Assembly (NCBI GenBank): GCA_947644475.1
Contig: CANRZQ010000019.1
Location: 1 to 19,363 of the forward strand
Reading direction: 5' to 3'
From: an uncultured Muribaculaceae bacterium
GTDB lineage: Bacteria > Bacteroidota > Bacteroidia > Bacteroidales > Muribaculaceae
DNA length: 19,363 nt
A model generated the notes under the pieces. The model was given only the letters and a program-made list of their open reading frames with translations, ran no database searches and was not told the origin of the DNA. Positions 6,685 to 13,735 of the stretch are shown piece after piece. Position 1 is the first letter of the stretch. Every line of letters starts with the position of its first letter. Position numbers and translations under genes: made by a program.

Positions 6685-8871
6685 ATGACTATGCTACGCC
6701 ACATTATATTAGTATCTGCTTTGGCTCTCGCCGCTTTTTCGTCCGGCGCTCAACGCTCGCAAGCCGTGCAGGATATCGCACGATATGTATACCCCGCCAA
6801 CCGCGCCGAAACGCCCAAGGGATTCACATATGCACCCGACTCGAACGGCTACCTGATGCTGTCGGACGACCACGCGACGGTCGACCGCTACGACATACGC
6901 ACGGGCAACAAAATCGAGACGCTGTTCGACCGAAACAGCACGCGCGAGGCTTCGATTGCCGACGTGGAGGGTTTCGAAATAAGCCCCGACGGCTCGAAAA
7001 TACTTGTATGGACCGATTCCGAGCCCATCTACCGCCGCTCGTCGAAAGCAAAATATTATGTCTACGAGATACGCACGCGCATCCTCATGCCGCTCTCGTC
7101 GCAGTTCGACAAGCAGCAGGAGCCGACTTTCTCGCCCGACGGTCGAATGGTGGCTTTCGTGGCCGACAATAACATTTATATTAAGAAACTCGACTACAAG
7201 ACCGAGGTGGCCGTGACCACCGACGGCGAACGCGACAAGGTGATAAACGGCATCCCCGACTGGAGTTACGAGGAAGAATTTTCGATGCACTGCGCCATGA
7301 CCTGGGCTCCCGACAACCTTAGCCTCGCCTATCTTAAATTCAACGAGGCCGACGTGCTCCCCTACTCTCTGCCCATCTACCAAGGCACATGCTCGCCGCG
7401 CGGCCAATATGCGCTCTATCCGGGCACGTATCAATATAAATATCCCGTGGCCGGCGAGAAAAACTCCAAAGTGTCGGTCCACCACTACGATGTGGAGACC
7501 CGCAAGACAAAGGACATAGCCCTGGCCGACTCGCGCATCGAGTATATCCCGCGCATCGAATACGCCTTCTCGCCCGACCGCCTTATGGTGGTGACTCTCA
7601 ACCGCGACCAGAACCGCATGGAGATTTACTCGGTAAATCCCAAGTCGACAGTGGCCCGCTCGGTCTACGTCGAGGAATCGTCGGCATGGATCGCACCCGA
7701 GGCCTACGAGCAGATTTCCTACTCGCCAGAATATTTCATAATCACGTCGACCCGCACCGGATATGCCCACCTCTACCAGTATTCTTATGCCGGCGCGCTG
7801 CTGCGCACCCTCACCAAAGGCGACTTCGACGTAACGGCCTCTTACGGCTTCGACACCGCCGGCTCATTCTACTACCAGGCCGCGGCCCCGTCGCCCATCG
7901 ACCGCACAATCTACCGCATCGACCGCAAAGGCGCCGTGTCGGCCGTGACCGAGACATCAGGCACATCATCGGCGTCGTTCTCGCCCGACATGAAATACGC
8001 CATGGTGTCTTACAGCAACGCCACAACGCCTCCGGTCTACGATTTCCGCTCATTCACGGGCAAATTCTCACGTGTCCTCGAAGACAACTCTGAATATGCC
8101 GCCCGCTATGCCTCGCTGCCCAAGAAAGAATTCTTCACAATGGAATCCGACGGCAACACGCTCAACGGCTGGATATTGCGCCCGGCCAACGCGCAAGGCA
8201 ACTGCCCGGTGGTGATGTACCAGTACTCAGGCCCCGGCTCGCAGTCGGTGCTCAACCGTTGGGAAATGGACTGGATGTACTATTTCGTGCAGCAAGGGTA
8301 TATCGTGGCCTGCGTCGACGGACGTGGCACCGGCGGCCGCGGACGCGCCTTCTCCGACATCGTCTACCGCAACCTCGGCCACTATGAGACCATCGACCAG
8401 ATCAACGCCGCCAAATACATAGCCACCCTCCCCGGCGTCGATGCCTCGCGCATCGGCATATTCGGATGGAGTTACGGCGGATACGAGACCCTCATGGCCG
8501 CATCCGTGCCGTCGGCTCCCTATGCCGCCGCCGTGGCCGTGGCACCCGTCACCGACTGGCGTTTCTACGACTCAATCTACACCGAGCGTTACATGCTCAC
8601 CCCCCAGCAGAACGACGACGGATACAACCGTTCGGCTCCGCTCAAACGCGCCGGCGCCCTCCGCTGCCCGCTGCTGCTTATGTATGGCACGGCCGACGAC
8701 AACGTGCATCCGGCCAATTCCCTCCAATATGTGTCAGAACTCCAATCCAAGGGCATGACCTGCGACATGTTCGTATTCCCCAACATGAACCACAGCATCA
8801 ACGGCTGCAACGCCCGTGCCGTGGTCTACGGACGCATGTTCGACTTCTTTGCCTCCCACTTCCGTAAATAA
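6685..8871 (+). CDS. Secreted dipeptidyl peptidase IV (S9B serine peptidase)
   Basis: DPP-IV releases X-Pro or X-Ala dipeptides from peptide N-termini. The 728-residue protein starts with a signal peptide (MTMLRHIILVSALALAAFSS, cleaved near Ala22-Gln23). A beta-propeller domain follows (about 25-470), then a C-terminal alpha/beta hydrolase domain (about 480-728). The catalytic Ser596 lies in GWSYGGY, Asp671 in GTADDNVH and His703 in NMNHSI. The DWSYEEEF motif contains Glu197/Glu198, equivalent to the pair that anchors the substrate N-terminus in human DPP-IV, which favours true dipeptidyl peptidase activity. I start at the ATG at 6685; an ATG at 6691 is also possible. It is the first gene of a four-gene operon; the next gene starts 9 nt after its stop. 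It is likely periplasmic and feeds peptide catabolism. Confidence 0.95.
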   Translation: MTMLRHIILVSALALAAFSSGAQRSQAVQDIARYVYPANRAETPKGFTYAPDSNGYLMLSDDHATVDRYDIRTGNKIETLFDRNSTREASIADVEGFEISPDGSKILVWTDSEPIYRRSSKAKYYVYEIRTRILMPLSSQFDKQQEPTFSPDGRMVAFVADNNIYIKKLDYKTEVAVTTDGERDKVINGIPDWSYEEEFSMHCAMTWAPDNLSLAYLKFNEADVLPYSLPIYQGTCSPRGQYALYPGTYQYKYPVAGEKNSKVSVHHYDVETRKTKDIALADSRIEYIPRIEYAFSPDRLMVVTLNRDQNRMEIYSVNPKSTVARSVYVEESSAWIAPEAYEQISYSPEYFIITSTRTGYAHLYQYSYAGALLRTLTKGDFDVTASYGFDTAGSFYYQAAAPSPIDRTIYRIDRKGAVSAVTETSGTSSASFSPDMKYAMVSYSNATTPPVYDFRSFTGKFSRVLEDNSEYAARYASLPKKEFFTMESDGNTLNGWILRPANAQGNCPVVMYQYSGPGSQSVLNRWEMDWMYYFVQQGYIVACVDGRGTGGRGRAFSDIVYRNLGHYETIDQINAAKYIATLPGVDASRIGIFGWSYGGYETLMAASVPSAPYAAAVAVAPVTDWRFYDSIYTERYMLTPQQNDDGYNRSAPLKRAGALRCPLLLMYGTADDNVHPANSLQYVSELQSKGMTCDMFVFPNMNHSINGCNARAVVYGRMFDFFASHFRK

Positions 8872-8880
8872 TCCAACGTC

Positions 8881-10212
8881 ATGCCCGGAAAAGATTCCAA
8901 ACACCGAATTTACAGCATGCTGTCGGCCAACTGGCTGATATGCTGCGCCATGCTGTCGATAATCATTATTGTCGGGCTGTGGGTGCCCCATGTCGTGCTC
9001 CCCTTTGTGGCCTTCGCGCTGATGATTGTAGTCACGCGCATATCGCCGGCAATGCCCTCGGCCGAGGGCGTGAGCTGCTCCATAATGGTGCGCACCACCA
9101 ACTACACCCTTGGCTGGTCGGCGCTGATAATGCTGATAATAAACGCGCTCAACACCCACTGGATTCCCAACATATTCGTCGACCCCGCCACCTACAACGT
9201 GGGCATCCCCTTCATACCGGCCCTTATAATCGCTCCTGTGGGCGCCGTGCTCTTCTCAATTGCCTACTTCCGCATGGGCAAGACCGAATTGTGCCGCCAG
9301 TGCACATCGCGCGCGTCAATAACAATGCGCCAGGGTGTGGCCCACAACCTTGTGCACAACGAGGCACGCGTGCAGGTGCGGCTTATGGCAATCATGTCCG
9401 TGTTCCTGTCTGTGGTGGGCTGGCTCTACTACGCGCTGTTCTACATCAACGTAAACATCAACCCCAGCGACCGCTTTTTCTTCTTCATCGTGCCTGTGGC
9501 CCTGTATGCACTGTCGGCAGGATTCATATACACACGCTACGCCGCCATGCAGGAGCGCACCGACGTCCGCGCAGCCATAGCCGTGCAGCGCACCACACAG
9601 GTGAGATTCCTCATCGTAAAAGGCGACACGATGCTCCTTGGCGAGGTGCAGCATCCCGACATCCCCGGCGTGACCCTGTGGGACACTCCGGCTATCGAGG
9701 ACATTGCCGCCACCGACAGCATGACCGACACCGAAGCACGCGACTTATTCATCAAAAAAACCGGCATCGACGGCTCATTCCGCGTGCGGCCCCTCTTTGT
9801 GACACGCGACCCTGCCCGAGGAATCAACGTGTTCCACTACGCCATATTCCTTACCGACGACGCCCCCGGCTCCCCGCTCCTGAAAGGCGAATGGCTCAAC
9901 CTCTACGCCATCGACAAACTGCTCAACACAAGCATGCTCACACGTCCCATGGCCTACGACATCCACCGCATATACGTGATGACAATGGCCTTCAAGACCT
10001 ACGACCGCGAAGGCCGGCGGCTATACCCAATCAAAAACTACCGCCCCACTTTCCGCCTCTGCGACTTCAAGGACTGGGACCTCGACTACTCCGACATCCA
10101 CTGGCTCTATGTGGCCGAGCATAACGAGGACAAACCCTTCTTCCGCCTGCGCAGATTCTGGCGCAGGTACATATCCGGAATGGACCGATCATGGCGAGAG
10201 AACCGCTCATAG
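8881..10212 (+). CDS. Six-helix membrane protein with Nudix-like degenerate C-terminal domain
   Basis: I do not recognise a named family. The 443-residue protein has six probable membrane helices (about 18-33, 38-53, 77-92, 110-130, 166-190, 198-218). A loop between helices 4 and 5 contains CRQC (138-141) and HNLVH (155-159). The soluble tail (about 240-395) has a Nudix-like pattern: a first strand FLIVKGDTMLLGEV, then EARDLFIKKTGI where a Nudix box would give REUxEExGU, then FHYAIFLTDD and GEWLNLYAIDKLL, resembling the late Nudix strand and helix. The acidic metal ligands of the box are replaced (Lys292/Lys293), so hydrolase activity is unlikely; a ligand-sensing role is my inference. It overlaps miaA by 22 nt and follows DPP-IV by 9 nt. 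Confidence 0.8.
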   Translation: MPGKDSKHRIYSMLSANWLICCAMLSIIIIVGLWVPHVVLPFVAFALMIVVTRISPAMPSAEGVSCSIMVRTTNYTLGWSALIMLIINALNTHWIPNIFVDPATYNVGIPFIPALIIAPVGAVLFSIAYFRMGKTELCRQCTSRASITMRQGVAHNLVHNEARVQVRLMAIMSVFLSVVGWLYYALFYINVNINPSDRFFFFIVPVALYALSAGFIYTRYAAMQERTDVRAAIAVQRTTQVRFLIVKGDTMLLGEVQHPDIPGVTLWDTPAIEDIAATDSMTDTEARDLFIKKTGIDGSFRVRPLFVTRDPARGINVFHYAIFLTDDAPGSPLLKGEWLNLYAIDKLLNTSMLTRPMAYDIHRIYVMTMAFKTYDREGRRLYPIKNYRPTFRLCDFKDWDLDYSDIHWLYVAEHNEDKPFFRLRRFWRRYISGMDRSWRENRS

Positions 10213-11102
10213 TAATACTTGGCCCCACGGCCTCGGGAAAGACTGCGAGAGCCGTGGCCCTGGCCCGCGCCGCCGGCGGCGAGATTATCAGCGCCGACTC
10301 ACGCCAGATCTACCGCGGCATGGACATAGGCACAGGAAAAGACCTCGACGAATACGGCGACGTGCCATACCATCTCATCGACATAGCCCCCGCCGGCTAC
10401 AAATACAACCTCTATGAGTACCTGCGCGACTACCGCGCGGCCGAGGCCGACATCCGCACCCGAGGCCGCCGGCCCATACTCTGCGGCGGCACCGGCCTTT
10501 ATATCGAATCCGTGCTCAACGGCCTTGCCCTCCCCGAGGTGCCCGAGAACCCGGCCCTGCGGGCATCGCTCGAAGGCCGCACGCTCGACGAACTCACGGC
10601 CATGCTCGCCTCGATGAAACGCCTGCACAACACCACCGACATCGACACAGCCAAACGCGCCATCCGCGCCATCGAAATCGAGGAATACTACCGCGCCCAC
10701 CCCGAAGCCGCCGCCGCGGCGCGTCCAAACCCTGTGAAAGACGCCGTGATATTCGGCGTCGACATCGACCGCGACCTGCGCCGCCGCCGCATCACCGACC
10801 GCCTCCACGCCCGCATAGAGGCCGGAATGCTCCAAGAGGTGCAGGCATTGCTCGACTCAGGCATCGCCCCCGACGACCTCATATACTATGGCCTCGAATA
10901 TAAATTCATCACACTGCATCTCATCGGGCAACTTACATTCCAACAAATGTTCACAGCCCTCGAAACAGCCATACACCAGTTTGCCAAGCGCCAGATGACA
11001 TGGTTCCGGGGCATGGAACGCCGAGGATTCCACATCTGCTGGCTTCCACAGTCGCTCACGCCCGAGGAATTCGCCCAAACGATAATACGAACAACTGCCT
11101 GA
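10191..11102 (+). CDS. miaA: tRNA dimethylallyltransferase MiaA
   Basis: MiaA transfers a dimethylallyl group to A37 of tRNAs that read UNN codons. The 303-residue protein has the P-loop GPTASGKT (11-18), the DSRQIY segment (36-41) with the catalytic Asp36, GMDIGTGK, and GGTGLYI for the diphosphate site. The C-terminal FAKRQMTWFR motif binds tRNA. The segment GTGKD replaces the commoner GTAKP, a variant I associate with one of two MiaA paralogues in Bacteroidales; this is recollection, not shown here. Its start overlaps the end of the membrane-protein gene by 22 nt, suggesting translational coupling, and the next gene begins 9 nt after its stop. Confidence 0.96.
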   Translation: MAREPLIVILGPTASGKTARAVALARAAGGEIISADSRQIYRGMDIGTGKDLDEYGDVPYHLIDIAPAGYKYNLYEYLRDYRAAEADIRTRGRRPILCGGTGLYIESVLNGLALPEVPENPALRASLEGRTLDELTAMLASMKRLHNTTDIDTAKRAIRAIEIEEYYRAHPEAAAAARPNPVKDAVIFGVDIDRDLRRRRITDRLHARIEAGMLQEVQALLDSGIAPDDLIYYGLEYKFITLHLIGQLTFQQMFTALETAIHQFAKRQMTWFRGMERRGFHICWLPQSLTPEEFAQTIIRTTA

Positions 11103-11111
11103 CAACACCGC

Positions 11112-11876
11112 ATGGAAAAAGCATCAGTGGCCGTAGTCGTGCCGATATACAAAGCCGAAATCAACGCCGACGAGGCCAAATCGCTCGAAAGCATCTGCCG
11201 CGTGCTCGCCGCCCGCGACATAGTGGTGATAAAGCCCTCCGGACTCGACCTCTCCGCCCTGCTTGCTCCTTTCCCGGGCATACGCCAAGTGGAATTCGCC
11301 CCCTCATTCTTCAACGGAATACGCGGCTACAACCGACTTATGACATCGGCCGACTTCTACGACACATTCTCCTCATACCAATATATACTCATCGCCCAAC
11401 TCGACACATACATCTTCCGCGACGACCTCGACCAATGGTGCGCCCGCGGATTCGACTATGTGGGCGCTCCATGGCTCCGGCGCACCGTCAACCGTTATCC
11501 CCCGATGCTCTGGATAAAACACATAGAAGACGCCATCCGCCGCCGCAAAGGCCTATACTCGAAAACTGCCCTCTACGGCCGGGTGGGCAACGGCGGCCTG
11601 TCGCTGCGCAAGACCGCGTCACATGCCCGCGTATGCCGCGAGAAAGCCGATGAACTCGCCCGCCTCAACGCCATAGGCCCCAAAGGCCACCCCGAAGATG
11701 TGTTCTGGGCCACAGCAGCCCCCGGATTCACCTACCCCGCGGCCGGGGAAGCCCTCATGTTCGCCTTCGACAAATATCCGGCATGGTGCTACCGCCTCAC
11801 CGGGCGCCGGCTCCCGATGGGCTGCCATGGATGGACATCGCGCAAGATGCGCCCCTTCTGGTCGAAAATATTCTGA
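11112..11876 (+). CDS. DUF5672-type glycosyltransferase-like protein
   Basis: The 254-residue protein resembles the DUF5672 family, which has a glycosyltransferase-A-like layout. The first strand VAVVVPIYKAE starts the nucleotide-sugar fold. LIAQLDTYIF contains Asp98 in the place of a DxD-type motif. Further family-like blocks are FDYVGAPW (114-121), VGNGGLSLRK (158-167), HPEDVFW (193-199) and CHGW (238-241). No signal peptide or membrane segment is visible, so it should act in the cytoplasm or at the inner membrane face, perhaps in surface glycan assembly. Donor and acceptor are unknown. It is the last gene of the operon; a strong terminator starts 5 nt after its stop. Confidence 0.82.
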   Translation: MEKASVAVVVPIYKAEINADEAKSLESICRVLAARDIVVIKPSGLDLSALLAPFPGIRQVEFAPSFFNGIRGYNRLMTSADFYDTFSSYQYILIAQLDTYIFRDDLDQWCARGFDYVGAPWLRRTVNRYPPMLWIKHIEDAIRRRKGLYSKTALYGRVGNGGLSLRKTASHARVCREKADELARLNAIGPKGHPEDVFWATAAPGFTYPAAGEALMFAFDKYPAWCYRLTGRRLPMGCHGWTSRKMRPFWSKIF

Positions 11877-11881
11877 CAAAC

Positions 11882-11915
11882 AAAATCGGCGGCCCCCGAT
11901 GGGGCCGCCGATTTT
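11882..11915. terminator. Perfect 15-bp hairpin terminator, usable in both directions
   Basis: AAAATCGGCGGCCCC (11882-11896) and GGGGCCGCCGATTTT (11901-11915) pair perfectly around the loop CGAT. The GC core is flanked by A4/T4, so transcripts from either side end in a short U-run. It lies between the convergent glycosyltransferase-like gene and ECF S-component gene. Confidence 0.92.
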
Positions 11916-11947
11916 ATGTGCAGGCAAATAATTATATTTGTTTGTAG

Positions 11948-11968
11948 GGACGCACGGCTCGTGCGTCC
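11948..11968. repeat. REP-like palindrome GGACGCACG-gct-CGTGCGTCC
   Basis: A perfect 9-bp inverted repeat with a three-base loop, following TTTGTAG and followed by GCC. It comes 33 bp after the main terminator, in the convergent gap, and has no T-run. The form is that of dispersed extragenic palindromes; whether it recurs in this genome cannot be seen here. Confidence 0.6.
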
Positions 11969-11984
11969 GCCATCAAATCATCCT

Positions 11985-12506
11985 TTACTTTTTAAGAAGG
12001 TAGCGGAGCACTACATAACCTCCGACAACCTGAAGGAGCATACCGGGGATGCCAAGACGGAAATCCTGGATGCCGGCGGCGAAACTCGAATGGTAGAGGC
12101 CTTCGATAGCGCAGCCAACCACTTGGTAGCTGAGCACCACGCCAAGAAGAATAAGAAGGTTTACGCGCGAGAAACGTGCGGCGGCATAACTTGCAGCCAG
12201 AGCCAAAAGGATACCCTTCATCTCGATGGCGGGAAGCGATGCCACAGCGGGCATGCCGAAGAGGGCGCAGTTAATCACAGGCGAAAGCACAGCCGTGAGC
12301 AGGCCCACTTTCCATCCATATTTGTAAGCACCTATCAGGGTGAAGAAATAGATGGGAAGGAACACCAGACCGCCTTGGGGCACAAGGTGGCACAACTGAG
12401 GCAATGCTATATTACCAATTACGAAAAGGGCGGCCATAAGCCATGTGCGCATGCTTGAAAAATCAAGCTGATAAAGGCGCACCGATGATGCTATTGCTTT
12501 TGCCAT
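11985..12506 (-). CDS. ECF-transporter substrate-binding (S) component
   Basis: The 173-residue integral membrane protein has five to six hydrophobic helices and resembles Bacteroidales energy-coupling-factor S components. The stretch CHLVPQGGLVFLPIYFFTLIG followed by YKYGWKVGLLTAVLSPVIN is typical of this group. S components bind a vitamin or other micronutrient in the membrane and share an EcfA-EcfA'-EcfT energising module, which is not in this window. The substrate cannot be assigned; no recognised riboswitch lies upstream. The gene is 87 nt downstream of the polyprenyl synthase on the same strand, with a hairpin and T-run in the gap and no clear promoter, so read-through from that gene is likely. 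Confidence 0.8.
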   Translation of the reverse strand: MAKAIASSVRLYQLDFSSMRTWLMAALFVIGNIALPQLCHLVPQGGLVFLPIYFFTLIGAYKYGWKVGLLTAVLSPVINCALFGMPAVASLPAIEMKGILLALAASYAAARFSRVNLLILLGVVLSYQVVGCAIEGLYHSSFAAGIQDFRLGIPGMLLQVVGGYVVLRYLLKK

Positions 12507-12536
12507 AACTTTATTGATTTGAGATTCATTGATTTC

Positions 12537-12560
12537 AAAAACGGGTCTGCCACAGCGGAC
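12537..12560 (-). terminator. Weak terminator or attenuator between ispB-like gene and S component
   Basis: On the minus strand GTCCGC-TGTG-GCAGAC (12560-12545, one G-T pair) is followed by CCG and five T residues. It lies 34 nt after the polyprenyl synthase stop and about 30 nt before the S-component start. The stem is short and the T-run is displaced, so partial termination is more likely than full. Confidence 0.45.
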
Positions 12561-12593
12561 ATTCTATAAACAATCCCGGCCGTGAAAAGGTTT

Positions 12594-13571
12594 TTAGAAA
12601 TCGCGTGAAATGATGTAGTCGAAAATTGCCATCAGATGTTTCGAAGCCTGCGAATCAGGGAATTCTGCCATTATTGCTGCCGCGCGGTTGCGCAATTCGC
12701 CCATTTTCTCAAATGCATAGCGTATGCCTCCGTTGTCGCGGGCAAAAGCCAGCAACGTGGCAATCTCCTCGTCGGTGAGCGACTCCTTCATCGACAGCTC
12801 GCGCATAGCCTGCTGGCCCTCGACAGGAGCGCCGTTGAGCACGGCAAGAAGCGGCAGCGTAATCTTTCCCTCGCGCAAGTCGTTGCCCGTGGGCTTGCCT
12901 ACCTTTTCCGAGTGATAATAGTCGAATATATCGTCGCGTATCTGGAAACAAAGGCCCAGCAATTCGGCAAATTCCGCCATACGGGCAGTGTCCTCATCCG
13001 ACGCGCCCACGGCGAAGCATCCCATGCGGGCACATGCCACAAAAAGCGACGCCGTCTTGTAGCTGATTATCTGGAAATAAGCCTCCTCGGTCAATTTATG
13101 GTAACGGGCGTTGTAAATCTGGTCCAGTTCGCCCATCGACAGCAACTTGCCAAGATGGCACAGAGCCTCGATTATGCGCACATCGGCCGTGGAGATGGCC
13201 TGCTGCATGGCCGACGACACGAAAAAGTCGCCGATAAGCACAGCAATATGATTGTCCCACACAGCATTGATTGTGGGCGCGTTGCGCCTCAGCCGCGAAT
13301 TGTCCACCACGTCGTCGTGAATCAGCGAGGCCGAGTGAAGCAACTCCACAGCCGCGCCGGCGGCTATAACGTTGTCGTTGACCTTGGGCGCGAACATCTT
13401 GGCCGTAAGCAGCACTATAAGCGGACGTATCTGCTTGCCCTTGTTGCGCAAGAACCCTTCTATCACCGAATCCATCAGCGGATTCGATGTCGACAGCTGG
13501 CTGCGGATACGGATGTTCAACTTTTCCAGATCCGGAGCGATTTTATTTTGGATTTCTGCGAGAGAACTCAT
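12594..13571 (-). CDS. ispB: Long-chain trans-polyprenyl diphosphate synthase
   Basis: The enzyme condenses farnesyl or geranyl diphosphate with isopentenyl diphosphate to make the long side chain of menaquinone. The 325-residue all-helical protein has GKQIRP (45-50), the first aspartate motif DDVVD (86-90) and the second DDIFD (213-217), followed by GKPTGNDLREGKITLP. A small Ala at position -5 from the first motif (Ala81) leaves room for a long product, as in E. coli IspB. Exact chain length is not determined by this. The ATG at 13571 follows a matching promoter by about 35 nt. It is divergent from polA. Confidence 0.93.
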   Translation of the reverse strand: MSSLAEIQNKIAPDLEKLNIRIRSQLSTSNPLMDSVIEGFLRNKGKQIRPLIVLLTAKMFAPKVNDNVIAAGAAVELLHSASLIHDDVVDNSRLRRNAPTINAVWDNHIAVLIGDFFVSSAMQQAISTADVRIIEALCHLGKLLSMGELDQIYNARYHKLTEEAYFQIISYKTASLFVACARMGCFAVGASDEDTARMAEFAELLGLCFQIRDDIFDYYHSEKVGKPTGNDLREGKITLPLLAVLNGAPVEGQQAMRELSMKESLTDEEIATLLAFARDNGGIRYAFEKMGELRNRAAAIMAEFPDSQASKHLMAIFDYIISRDF

Positions 13572-13605
13572 AATGCGGCCAAAGTTGTTTTGCTGAAATA
13601 TTCTG

Positions 13606-13638
13606 CAAAATTAGCAAAAGTTGCAGACAATCACCAAT
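13606..13638 (-). promoter_or_regulatory. Promoter of the polyprenyl synthase gene
   Basis: TAATTTTG (13613-13606, minus strand) matches the -7 consensus fully; ATTG (13638-13635) lies 21 nt upstream as a one-mismatch -33 element. The predicted leader is about 28 nt. Confidence 0.55.
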
Positions 13639-13735
13639 ATTTCAACGCCAAAAGTGCATTTTTTCGCATTTTTTATCCGCTCGCAATGCGTCATACGGAT
13701 TTTTTGCTTACTTTTACCACAATATTTGCCCGCTT

